From positions 7,895,834 through 7,959,833 of the forward strand of contig NC_135225.1 of the NCBI RefSeq assembly GCF_052324685.1: a DNA stretch of 64,000 nt. The letters are read 5' to 3'. The notes beneath the pieces were generated by a model. It made no database searches. It was given only the letters and a program-made list of their open reading frames with translations, and was not told the DNA's origin. The position numbers and the translations under genes are program-made. Shown one piece after another: positions 1-23,783 of the stretch (positions are counted from its first letter, which is position 1; each line of letters begins with the position of its first letter). The DNA is from Brachyhypopomus gauderio (Eukaryota; Chordata; Actinopteri; Gymnotiformes; Hypopomidae).

Positions 1-136
1 TATTACACAAACACCAGGCTGCACATTATCTGCTTTCTGTTAAACACACAACGTATTAAAAACACTTCAGTTTTGCAAGACAAACATATGGTGGTTGTGC
101 ACAGAGGATTTTAGGGTATTAAGCCAGAGCACTGAC

Positions 137-3100
137 CAGCCCCATCGCATGTCTGTGATGATGTCAGAGATGGCATCAGTGAGCGTTTGCACATTCTCAA
201 ACTTCATCCCCCGACTGAGAAAAGAGGAACCAAATTACCATCTGGTCATTTGTCTAAATAAAACCATTAAACGAGCCTTTCATCTGGAGACCATCTACAT
301 CTGTTTCAAAATGCTCAATTTTACATTCACTAACCAAAGACATTACATTATGTGGTTAGAATCTGAATATTACTGTTGTCAGTAGATGTCAATACATCCA
401 TATATTCTGCCATCATTTAGAATGGTAGGAGTCTTGATATCAATATTCATCTTAATGCAGAATGATAGAAGTTGAATTCAGTCATTTTATTAATTATATT
501 GATCAAGTCTATTTCATTAGTCAGTGATGGCTAATCTGTTTGTTATACAGTTTTTTTCTTTCTTTTTGTATATGGTTTTATCAGAACCAACCAAAACACT
601 GCAACATGTGGATCAACATAACATTCTGCTCACCAGTGCTCATGGAAGTCAAATGAGACATATGTTAAGTTAGGGTTGTTGTAGAGCAGCACTTGTTTAA
701 GGTAAGCATCACCAATCACCTTCTCACGTCCAGTTTGGTCCACAAGATTAATGATGACCTACAGAAAACAATCGAAGCACAAAAAGGGTTAATTACATTG
801 TTGGATTACATTATTGTAATTATGTAAAAAAAATTATGTGCAACACTCAAGTGTTCCCTCACAATAGAGTAAAAAAATTGTACTTAAAAGAAAGTTGCTT
901 TACTCATCGTCTGTTACGTTACTATGCGATTTCAGAAGTGTTTAAAAAAAAAAAACAATGCTGTTACATTACATTTGCAACAGCACATGAAATTATTTTA
1001 CATCAGAATATCACAACACAGGATACAGTTAAGCTATTGCACCAAATCATACCTGCTTCTGATAAATCTTAAGTTGCTGATCGAAGTGCAGTGCAAAATA
1101 TGAAATGGTTTCTTTTTCGCCTGCAAAAGAATTAAGAGAAATAAATCATATACAAGGTTTTAAAAGTGACTTTACATTATTCTACAAATAATTTGTCCAC
1201 AGAAATGGCCATGCTCCATCACAATTCATGCAAATGTGAAAATTGAAAGTCTTCTATAATTGCCCGACAACGTCTTCACTAAACGTCCACTTCCTACCTT
1301 TCTCTAGACGTGGTCTGGGATTGTAGCGGTACCCAGCTTGGCTCCAAAACACAGGGACAGACCCTCGTGTCTGCACGAAGGATAGCGTGTGGCTGTGCAC
1401 ATGGATTAGCTGCTCTGTCTCCACATAGTTGGCCACGTTTCCGTCAGTGTCCGCTCCTCTGCGCTTGTAGCGCATGCCTTTGATGGGGAAAGCTCAGATT
1501 ACACCCGATCACCTTACAGTCCTATACGGACCCGGGATCATCAAGAACACCAGGTCTCAGCAACACACGCTTTCAACCCAAGAAACCTCATGTTTTACCA
1601 GGACGGTGGCGACTACGTCTGGAAATGAGAGCCACAGTGAAGCGCGGGTGGATGTCATCCACACAAGTGTGCTCCTGTAGTGGTGTCTCCGGGCTGCTCT
1701 TCTCCTCATCGGAGCTCTCCTTGTAGTTCACCACCAGTTCCTCCACTTGCACAAAGCCTTGGATTATGGGGATTACCCATAAGTCCACCTGGGGACCCTG
1801 AAAAATGGCCCATTCAAAGATTGAATTTCTCTTGTTTATGTCAAAGGATTGATTCATATGTTTAAAAAAGTAAATGCATTAAAAATCAACTTTAAACTAT
1901 TTTGCACCTGTAGATCAAGCAGGTCCTGTATCATGTGTTTGTTCCAGAAGAATCTGTCATCCACCTGGAGAAGTAGAAAAATATAATCATTCAGGCAATT
2001 TAGATTAAATAAGAAGTGTTTTGGCAGTCACTGGCAAAAGTACTAAACTTGTGCAAATTTTAAAAAATGCACTACAAGATTACACAGCATATTTCTAAGC
2101 TTGAATATGTACTAAAGATTTTCCCCCTTTGCTTGTTGTCAATCTATACCAGTCATCTAAAATTCCCATATCGCATCACATTTAGAAGGTGTAAACCTTG
2201 CTTCCTCCCGCACACACATACCCAGCCATACAATATCGCACAGTAGCCGAATGCACTTGAAGCCGAGTGTTCACTCCTCATTTATGACTACATAACCTAA
2301 TATGGTGGGAGGAACTGCACTATCCTTCCCACCAGATGGGAGCATGACGACCTGGGCCCTCATGTATTTGCAGAATCATGCCTAGCTTTCTGCCACACAC
2401 TGCAATCTTCTCAGCCAGTTGGGTCACTCAGGAGCACCACTTCTTATGTATGAGATTATTTTAATATATTTTTTAAATACTTGGCTAGAATTTGAATGAA
2501 AGATATATATTTTTAATGCTCTTACAATACCTGATCATATTATACTCACCACATCATCAAGTACCTTCCACCTCAAAAATAGCTTTGCCATTTACAGCTT
2601 CCTAACCTTTAGCGGTTAAGGCTGCCTACGCGGATCGCAAATTGTCAGTATTAAATTAAAATATAAATGCACCAGTACAAAACTCTAGTACATTTGATCA
2701 GCACTCTTAAAACCAATGCCTTGTGAAACACCCTAACATTCTCTGAGCCAGGACAGTCCCTCACCTGTCTCCACAGTGGCAGATCAGACTTGTCGGAGGT
2801 TCCCTGTCTCTGGACAGTATTTGTAAGGTCATAAGTGGGGCTGTAGTAAAAGGAATCAGAGTCCATAAATATCTTATACAGCTCATCACGCAGTCTCCTC
2901 TCCAATCTGTCCTTTTCTTTATTCTCTTTGACCTAAAAGAAAGAATACCGGCTGTGAGACAACATGCAAGATCAAGTTAAAGGAATTCGCTTGTATGCAA
3001 ACAAAAGGACAGTGGTCCAATTTGTGTAACATTAATGTAATGCTAATCTGAAACTGCTTCAAATTAAATTCTTATCCAGATTTGCTTATTTTCACAAGAA

Positions 3101-6100
3101 TGGATCATTTAGAAATTAGCCAACAACCTTTTTCTTCATAGGACCACCAACATTAGACTTTATTTGACTGAACGTCTTCATCAAGAACTTGGAGTCATCT
3201 GGAGACTGAGTGATTTTCTCTGGTTTGTTAATCCCAAAGTGGTGCTTCTTACAAAGCTAAAAGAACAAAGCAAACAGGATTAAAACTCCAAAACACATTA
3301 ATATACACATGTACACTTCTTTGAGGATGATATGGGCGCACAAATTGAGTAACTGTGAACCATACGAAGAAATCCATGTGCCTTAAGGCCATGTCCAGCT
3401 ATGCTTAAGAACAAAGAATATTTGATCTAAGGCTATTCTAGATGTACTCTGAGGTTCTCAAATACAGATAGAACCAGAACAATAACTATCTACAGGGATG
3501 ACTACCCTCATCACTTATCAGAATAGTCATTCTGTGGTATGTGCCCAAAGATAAAATACTGAGAAAATACCAGAAGAATGACTCCTTTAAAGGTCTCAGG
3601 CTGCTTCACTTACATGAGCAAACCAGCCCTTTCAATCCAAGAGTCTCTCCTGAGAGACTGACACCTTAGAAACATCTTGCTTCCTCTGGAGGACCTTTGT
3701 GACACACACACACACTACCTCTCATCGTCTAAAAAACCTATCCTATATAGACTAGATGCTATTTTACTTATATGACTTCAAAAGCCAAAGGTCTTCTCAT
3801 CTGTGTATAATACGGACCAAAGGTACACCATCATTAGGGAATGAGGGAACAGTGTGTTGTGGTTGCTGAAAGAGTCAACTGCTATTTTTTACACAAACAG
3901 AGAAAAACAAACATTAAAATTCAAATTATTTCCAAAAGGTTCAAGTGTTGAGTGCAAGACGTAATACAGGTTTTGTAATAACATATATATAAACAGAGAA
4001 CACTGCAAGGAATGGAATGCAAGATACAAACTATAAACTTGAAAAACAAGAAAGGAAAGATCCTGCCTAATGGTGGAAAAAAATTATAGCATTATTTTGG
4101 CAAAGAGAAAAGGCACTTGCCACCATTGCTCACCTCCAATTCCAAATCCTGTGGTTCGTCTTCTGAAAGTGGAATCACTGCTATCTTAGTAATCTTGTAC
4201 ACCTTGTGGTTTCCTGGCAACAAGCCCACCAATGCTTTTTGGCGGATCAGAACTAGGCCCAGAGGAAGGTCTACACAGAGGGAAGGGAGAAGAAAGGGGT
4301 GCGTCACAGCTAAAGAGTTCCACACATTCCTCACACCATGACGGCACATCTCCCCGCTCACAGGGCGGAGCCGCCAGCCAGCACCAATGAGTCATCTCTA
4401 TGAGAAAAGCTCCCTCTTAAACCAGCGACTACACTAACAATTTAATACATCTCGAGGCTTTAAAACACAAAGACCAGAAATCATGTACAGCAGAAAGAAG
4501 AAAGCAAATCTAAAACACTTCTGCTAATGTAAACCAACTTGACTCCTTTAGAGAGCTCCAAACTCCAGTGGTAATTAAATCACCTCGCCTCTATTTTTAG
4601 ATTAGTAAAAGAAAGGAAAATCATGCTACATTTGTGCAATACAAAATAGTAACTGAAGGCCATGAGTTAAATCTCACTTCTCAGAACATTTGTGATATGA
4701 AAGTGAGATGGGCAATTCCTGTACACCAACCACTTAAAGCTAGGACCTATAAGAAGCAAACGCTGATCGACTCAAAGAGCAAATCCTTGTCTGAAGTCTG
4801 AAAACTACCTTTTCAAGTAACCTCTCCAGTGCTTTTCCACAAACTCTTCCACAGTCTGTTTAGTGAAAACATTCAGTGTTGTACACAAGATGACTTGTAG
4901 GAATGTGTTTATGTGGGTGACTGCATCCAGTAATGACATTTCTTCTATGATTGACCAATGAGTCTGTGTTAATTAATAATGACAACTTACAGAAAGTCAG
5001 TTTTCAATTCATTTTCTTTTCTCCCTTTACTCATTACTAAATCCATTATACCCCTCCCATGAAAAAAGCTTTTTAACTTACCGGCATGAAGCTGTATTTT
5101 CCCAATAACACCCTCAACAAGTCCCAAACATATGGGGTTCCAAGCTAGTAGCAAGTCAGTTGCTGAAAGAATAAATAGAATAGCCATTAGATGTGAATAA
5201 AGCAATCACTGAAAATTATTTAACTAATTCTTAAGTTATTCTTCTTACTTCTTATATATTTGAAACCATAATCAAAATAAGGGTTCCAGACACAAAACAT
5301 GATGTTCACATAATCTCTGGTTCATGACAATCAAATTGATAACCAAAGTTTTAAACAGAGACTTTGACAGGTTATGACTTGTGATTGTAATTGTCTAAGG
5401 GAAACTGGCTGACACATAGGACCCATTTCACAATGTTGTTAAATGTACATTACTTTTCACCAATCAACATTACAAAAATGAAAACAAAATATGCTTGTGA
5501 CTGCTTGTAGAATGGCTTTTAAAAGAAAATCCTGAGCTGACTAAAACTATATATACATTTTTAAGTACAGAAGGTGCAGGTTCTGTGAACTGTTATCACA
5601 CATGTTCCTTCTTTAATGCAAGTTCGTGTAGAATGCAGAAAAATTACATGTTGTCTTTATGTGTCTGTATATTAAGTATTGTTCAAAATAAGCGGGTGTC
5701 AATGATCCATGCAAACATGGAAACCCTTTTCCAATTAAATAATGGAACAGTACTGCAACCCTAACCGGCTCTGCTTGGCTGCGCACATGGCAAAGGCCAC
5801 TGAGCACCATGGACTATTCATTCACATCCTAACAGGCCTTTGTCATAAGGTCCTCCTAGCAGTCACTTACAGGAGACCGTTCTAACTCACACTCACCAAC
5901 ATGGATGCAACACTGTACAGCAACAGGTTCAAACATGCATGCTGGGAAAATCAAAAACAGCGATGCTTCACAAAAGGGAAATGTGTGGTCTTTAGTGAGT
6001 AAAAAAGGAAACTGAAAGGTGGCCATCACTTTTGTGTGTGAAGTTAGAAAATTATTATATTTAAGCCAAAATATGGAAAGCAAGCACTTTATATGAATTC

Positions 6101-7152
6101 AACTGTGAGAGTTTGGATAGGTTTGAATGCAATTTTAGTTCTGTAAAAATAGAGGTTTCGGTAGCTGTTCTTCCCACATGTTTATGTGCCCAGAGTAGGA
6201 GAAAATATGAGCATAATCATAATCTTTAAGCATAAATCTTATTTCAAAAGCAATCACTGACAGGATTTCCTGGCTCAAACTAATTCTATGACAGCAAATA
6301 AACAAAACAAAAAAATTCACTATGCCCGCAATGTTTAAAAATATATTTGGATTATTCAGCTATTTCAATCGATGAGGAATTCAATTACTACACTCAATGC
6401 AGATTTTTTCCAATAAAAATAATTAATTTACTTGAGTCCAGTCACTGCTAGGATTTACCCGAACCCACTGCCTGCGTTTTTCTTCTTTAAATAAACACTT
6501 GGCTAGGTTGCAACCCAAACTACATGTACACTTCTGTAAATAAAGAGTAGCGTGACAAAATATGAAAAACGCCTCGTTTACATGGCACGGAAGTGAACGT
6601 CCCCTTGCTGATATGTTGTAGACCTTTAGGATGTGCATGGCTTTGAACACACTCATGATACGTGGAGGTGTAGTTAGCTGGCTAGCTGCATGTGGTGTTC
6701 AGCTACGAGTTCTTATATCTAACCCCACTTATCTCACTCAAGGCTGGATCCACTTTCACGGAACAACGTGTACACAACTGAACACCACGAACAGGGGAGC
6801 AAATTAAATATACACACACATACACACACACGCACGTACTGTTCATATTTCCTCCCCACAACTTTGTAGCTAAGACAGCTAGCCACAGGCTCGTGTGATA
6901 TAGTGCTGGCAGCCCATTCGGTTAGTTAAACCTAGACGAGTGTTAAATGTAACGTTATATAGACGGTTGTCCTGTGGAGACCGGCGGATAACGAGGTGAC
7001 TGTCTCATAATAACGGCAGGCAGGTCTGTGGCGGGCAGGTGTTGGATCAACTTACCGGCTCTCACGTTCATACAGCCGTCCTTCCTGCTGCACCACAGCG
7101 CGACATCGCCACTCTGGAGAATATAATGGTCTTTCGCCTGAAAAAGCTCCAT
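137..7152 (-). CDS. inpp5f: INPP5F (Sac2) phosphoinositide phosphatase, N-terminal part, 11 coding exons, 3' end outside window
   Basis: Sac-domain inositol 4-phosphatase acting on PI4P on endosomes. Coding exons on the minus strand, in order: 7056-7152 (start ATG at 7152), 5082-5162, 4134-4270, 3128-3256, 2765-2932, 1908-1964, 1599-1797, 1298-1477, 1053-1120, 634-758, 137-214. All junctions keep frame and have GT/AG ends; exon 4 uses a weak donor, GTTGTT. The 439 codons follow vertebrate INPP5F closely: the N-terminus MELFQAKDHYILQSG, the block ATDLLLAWNPICLG, then VDDRFFWNK, then PVFWSQAGYRYNPRPRLE. The catalytic CX5R loop should lie in the next exon, beyond base 1, so activity cannot be judged here. 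The last exon ends in phase 2 at a GTCAGT donor. Human INPP5F is about 1,130 residues, so more than half of the protein is missing from the window. I chose the ATG at 7152, not the one at 7164, because it matches the family N-terminus. Confidence 0.95.
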
Positions 7153-7600
7153 TCTGACGCCCACCTAACTAAAATAAACACACACGGCTGTAACTGTTCC
7201 CCCCCACGAACGGACGCCCGGCCCGGGTCGCTAGCTGGCTGGCTGGCGTCGAACCGAGAAGTCAGCGGAGAACATCAACGGCTAAACACCCATTTGGACC
7301 ATTTGGCAAAGATAGCCGACGTACGCTAGCCTATTGTGACCCTTTAACTAGCCTCGCCATCGCGTTAAATTTAATTCAGTGGCTGAATACTAATGTATGT
7401 CCCTCAGATATCGCCGAAAACATCTCAACAACACCGGCAAAACAAGCGATGTGTGTGTGTGGTCTCGCCTGACGCGCTGTAACGTCCCCCCCCCACCCGT
7501 GCACGAGGACGCGAGCAGCGCGAGCAGCGCCGATGACGGACTGAGTTCCTGCGGTAACGACGCCACGTGACCCCTTCCGTCATTTAAAGAAAGACGGTCA
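7153..7600 (-). promoter_or_regulatory. inpp5f 5' region, GC-rich, with CACGTG box
   Basis: The sequence upstream of the inpp5f start is GC- and CpG-rich from about 7190 to 7570, unlike the AT-rich flank that follows at 7580. This fits a CpG-island promoter. At 7564-7569 there is a CACGTG E-box in the context GCCACGTGACC, which resembles the TFEB/USF-type (CLEAR) consensus. No TATA box is evident. The transcription start is not visible. Confidence 0.5.
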
Positions 7601-7911
7601 AAACGGTTTTATTGCTTTTATCGTTTATTCATTTATTTTAGCAAATACATGTTAGTAGTTTTTTTCATCCATTTATTGAATTTACTTTTACATAAAAATA
7701 TACATTTTTTTCTTAACATAGCCTATTTTGTTTATTTGTTTATTTTTTTTATTTTGTTTAGCTGAGAGAGCTAAATGAGAAATATTTTAGATTTAAATGA
7801 AACTGCTTAATGCATGTCAGTAAATAATTAAGATATAAGATATTCATCTGAATGCTATTGCATATTAGCTACTCTTCAAGTTATTATTTTTAGTAGTAGT
7901 AGACCTAGAAG

Positions 7912-8050
7912 CAGGGCCGGAGTGGGCCCCTTTTTCAGCCCGGGAGTTTCATGCCCAAATCCGGCCCAAAATTATTTTTCCCTCCCAATCGGCCCAAATT
8001 AGAGATTGACATGAGCCTCCCGAATCTCCCGATTAGCCACTCCGGCTCTG
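7912..8050 (+). mobile_element. Non-autonomous hAT-type MITE, copy 1 (139 bp)
   Basis: It starts CAGGGCCGGAGTG and ends with the inverted match CACTCCGGCTCTG. It is flanked by 8-bp direct repeats CCTAGAAG (7904-7911) and CCTAGCAG (8051-8058), with one mismatch. CAG...CTG ends plus an 8-bp target duplication are typical of hAT elements. The element is too short to encode a transposase. A second, oppositely oriented copy lies at 14771-14925. Confidence 0.85.
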
Positions 8051-8056
8051 CCTAGC

Positions 8057-8073
8057 AGTAGTAGCAGTAGTAA

Positions 8074-8112
<39 letters not shown>

Positions 8113-8113
8113 C
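8057..8113. repeat. (TAG)n microsatellite
   Basis: An imperfect trinucleotide run with AGC and TAA interruptions. It directly follows the right end of the MITE and its target duplication. Confidence 0.9.
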
Positions 8114-9626
8114 AGCCTAGTAGTGGTTGTTGTTGTTTTATATTGTATAGATTAACAATACAACATGAGGTCATGACTGCAGTCACCTAGTCCTCATCAT
8201 CAGTTTCCACTAAATTACAGATTTAGTTTTTTCTGTTTTTCTTTGTTTAATCACACGCCTGACTCAACACCTAATCTGTGAGCTTTAACTGGGTGTAGAG
8301 CAGATTAACATTTATAGCATAGAGATACTCCAGTGCTCTAATCACATAAAAATACAAAGATTATTTATAAGTATCATAGAAAACATGCATTAACAGTTGA
8401 TTGGGTATTGCCCACATGTTCCATGTACCTATTCCCTCCATATATAGCTTTAACAAGTCCCAACCATCAACAGTTTTGCAGCGATGCCTGGATTTGGGAT
8501 TGTTTCAAAGAGGAACAGTGTGCCGTCTTCAAATAAAGGTGACAGTAAATCCTTATATTTATAGATCATAGTGTTATTTAACTCACTAGAGGAAAGACAA
8601 TGTCTGATATGTCAAATATGGTCCCCCTTCTCCAAAGGGTTGATTCCAAGGAGGATACCGATTTTTGTAATCCTGATGAGCAGACGATTTTCAACTCAAA
8701 CCTTCATCATGATCTTGTGATTTTCAAAGCTTCAGCAGTAGAGTGCATATAGTTCCAAGGCTTTGGAATAGTCATGAGGAGAACATCTAGTATACTCTTT
8801 CAGGCCTTTCAGGTCTTTTATTATTTCAGTTCTTCTTAATATTATTTCATATAATATATATGTATATATATACACACACACTTTTTTTTCCCAAATACAT
8901 TGAAATGGAGATGGAGGAAATTTTTTTACCATTGGGAAAAAATGTAAAAATGTTTATTTGGCACAAAAAATAGAGTAGAAATATAACATTGTCTTTATCG
9001 TCATCATTCAACAATTTATACTGATATTGACAAATGTGAAGATCACAACATTATAGTTAAAACGAGACAATTCATAAACTGCTCTAATCATTGTTTTCTA
9101 AATGTAAAGAAAACATACCTAAGGAGTTTGTGAAAGTTTGGATCTCTTTAAACAATGCAATCTTTGAAAAAAATTCTCTTTACTCACTGTTTCATACAAT
9201 CAGATCAGATACCACTAAACTCATTTCAGTGTTCTTCTAATAAATAATGGGTATTATTTTTTCCAAATCTATTTATCCAGATCTATTTAATTATCTAATG
9301 TTAGAAAGTACAAATACCAAACATTATCCAAAGCAAAAATATAGCATTTGCATTTTAATAAAGGCCTCTTATTTGAGACTGAGCTTCAGGTTGAAACTTA
9401 GTCACCACAAAGTCACCACTATGGTCTTTTCACAAGACACTTGCATGGTGAAATTCCACAACAGCAGCATTACATAACGGCACACGTTATTGCACTCAGT
9501 AAACAAATCACATTCATTTTCAGCCAATGAAACAGTTCAAATTAATTGTGCATGCAACCAATAATACACTGATGCGACTCATGAGATGTGATTTGTATCT
9601 CATTCATACTATGACTTTTACAGATG

Positions 9627-14532
<4,906 letters not shown>

Positions 14533-14538
14533 CTACTC

Positions 14539-14548
14539 AGAAAGTTCT
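14539..14548 (-). promoter_or_regulatory. Heat-shock element upstream of bag3
   Basis: AGAAAGTTCT is a perfect nGAAnnTTCn palindrome, about 90 bp upstream of the chosen bag3 ATG. BAG3 is a well-known HSF1 target in vertebrates. A third imperfect unit (GAG) may extend it. The position is right, but a single 10-bp match can occur by chance. Confidence 0.5.
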
Positions 14549-14770
14549 AGCTTGTGCTTGATCGCATGGCCATGTGCGTTTAGCAGACCAGATTTGTCAA
14601 ATTGCAATTCATACCATCTCAGGTTTATCTAGCGGACAAGTGCAGCCTTCGCAAATAAGAATAAATGAAATAACGTAATAAGGCAGGCATTAGTTTTAAA
14701 GAACACTAATGTTTGAGTAATCTATTAAAACCGTCACTATTATTATTACTATTAATATCATTATTATTAG

Positions 14771-14925
14771 CAGAGCCGGAGTGGCTAATCGGGAGATTCG
14801 GGAGGATTCCCGATGGGCCGGCTCATGTCAATCTCTAGTTTGGGCCGATTGGGAGGGGAAAATAATTTTGGGCCGGATTTGGGCATGAAACTCCCGGGCT
14901 GAAAAAGTGTCCCACTCCGGCCCTG
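14771..14925 (-). mobile_element. Non-autonomous hAT-type MITE, copy 2 (155 bp)
   Basis: Same family as the copy at 7912-8050 but inverted: it starts CAGAGCCGGAGTGGC and ends CCACTCCGGCCCTG. It is flanked by a perfect 8-bp duplication ATTATTAG (14763-14770 and 14926-14933). It sits about 320 bp upstream of the bag3 start codon. The perfect target duplication suggests a fairly recent insertion. Confidence 0.9.
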
Positions 14926-15462
14926 ATTATTAGTAGTAGTAGTAGTATTAGTATTATTATTATGATAACAACAATAATTACAATAATAATAATAACCTTT
15001 TAGAATATAAGACCACATTTTTACTGTTAAATCTGTGAAGTGGTACTATTTCTGCATCATTTTTAAGCACGTTGAATTAAAGATAAAAAGAAGGATGAAA
15101 AAATTCAGAAATAAGACTACTTCCCAGAAACCTCTGTAGTTCAATCATAAAAACATGCCTCACTCATAACCATTCAAAGGATACTTCATCATATGGTAAG
15201 TTTATTTTCACTTGCATGAAACTTGTAATTGTACATGTAAGTTGTAATGGAATTTAAGACTTTACATATAGCCTCCTTATAGTTATTATCAAATTAAAAG
15301 CTGTTAATTTACTGTTTAGGCCAAAATTCACAATATTGGAGGCCAAGAACATCATAAAGCATTTCCAGATATATATATTTATTTTTCAATTTACATTTTG
15401 CAAATGCTCTTATTCAGAGCAACTTTCTTTACTCTTTGTGGAGTTAAATGCTTTGTATTCTA

Positions 15463-15463
15463 A

Positions 15464-15496
<33 letters not shown>
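15463..15496. repeat. (AAT)n microsatellite
   Basis: Eleven perfect AAT units between bag3 and tial1. Confidence 0.95.
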
Positions 15497-15497
<1 letters not shown>

Positions 15498-16135
15498 TCC
15501 CCATGCTAACATAAATAGATTAGTGTAAAGAATACCATTAGACTAAATTCCTGGCTCAAGTGCGAAAGAGAACAATAAAAAAAACTTTTTTGGAGGGTGG
15601 GGGGTTGTTTGTTTTTTGTTTGTCTTGTTGCTGTTACTGACACTTGATGACTATATTGAACCTAAAATGAATTTGCTTTATATCTTTATATACTAATGAA
15701 TGCTGATTAATACTATCACATTAATGCAAAAATATTGGCAAAAATAAAAAATCTGGTAAAACAACAAGATAAAACTTTCCCACAAATTAAAGCTCATAAT
15801 CTATAGTGGCGTGAAAGTAGAGATGAGTAATGCTTCTTAGTGATTTAGCTCTGGTTAAAGAGTGGGATAGAGAGTAATGTTATTACATATACAGTAAACT
15901 TGCAGTTTATGCTTATGTTTATACAATACATGCATCAGCTCTTGATACTGGCAAATTTGCAGAATTTACGTTTTTTTTTATTTAACATCAACTGCGACGT
16001 AAGAATAATCTGACAATTCAATAGGCAAACTGTGGTACAATTGTGAAACAACATTATCAGTCATCTTGAAACTAGGCCTCTCATTTTTTTGTATATGGTT
16101 TGCTCGACCGCACAGTGTCCAACCCCACGATACTA

Positions 16136-16147
16136 TGCGCATGCGCA
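16136..16147 (+). promoter_or_regulatory. NRF1 site in the tial1 promoter
   Basis: TGCGCATGCGCA is a perfect palindromic NRF1 consensus, 155 bp upstream of the tial1 start codon. It is followed by an inverted CCAAT box (ATTGG, about 16151). Both are typical of TATA-less housekeeping promoters, which fits a ubiquitously expressed RNA-binding protein. Confidence 0.6.
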
Positions 16148-16301
16148 TTCATTGGATTCCTAGCTGGCCGGGTTTCGCCATTTTCTACACAATAAAGAAA
16201 GTATCTAACTAGCTAAATCGGTCTGGTGTTCTTTTTACTTAGAACACGACAAGACGAGGATCATTCATAAGTTAAACCAACACCTCGTACGACATCCGAC
16301 A

Positions 16302-23783
<7,482 letters not shown>

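Larger units (their letters stand above)
7601..9626. other. Intergenic region between inpp5f and bag3
   Basis: AT-rich spacer. It holds an hAT MITE (7912-8050), a TAG microsatellite (8057-8113), and a possible short plus-strand first exon at 8484 preceded by a TATA-like run (see findings). The rest, including the probable bag3 3'UTR just below 9627, shows no convincing coding sequence. Confidence 0.6.
14549..16135. other. Intergenic region between bag3 and tial1 (head-to-head)
   Basis: bag3 and tial1 are transcribed away from each other, about 1.85 kb apart between start codons. The gap holds the second hAT MITE (14771-14925), flanked by simple ATT/TAG sequence, and an AAT microsatellite (15463-15496). 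I see no gene in the remainder. Confidence 0.6.
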
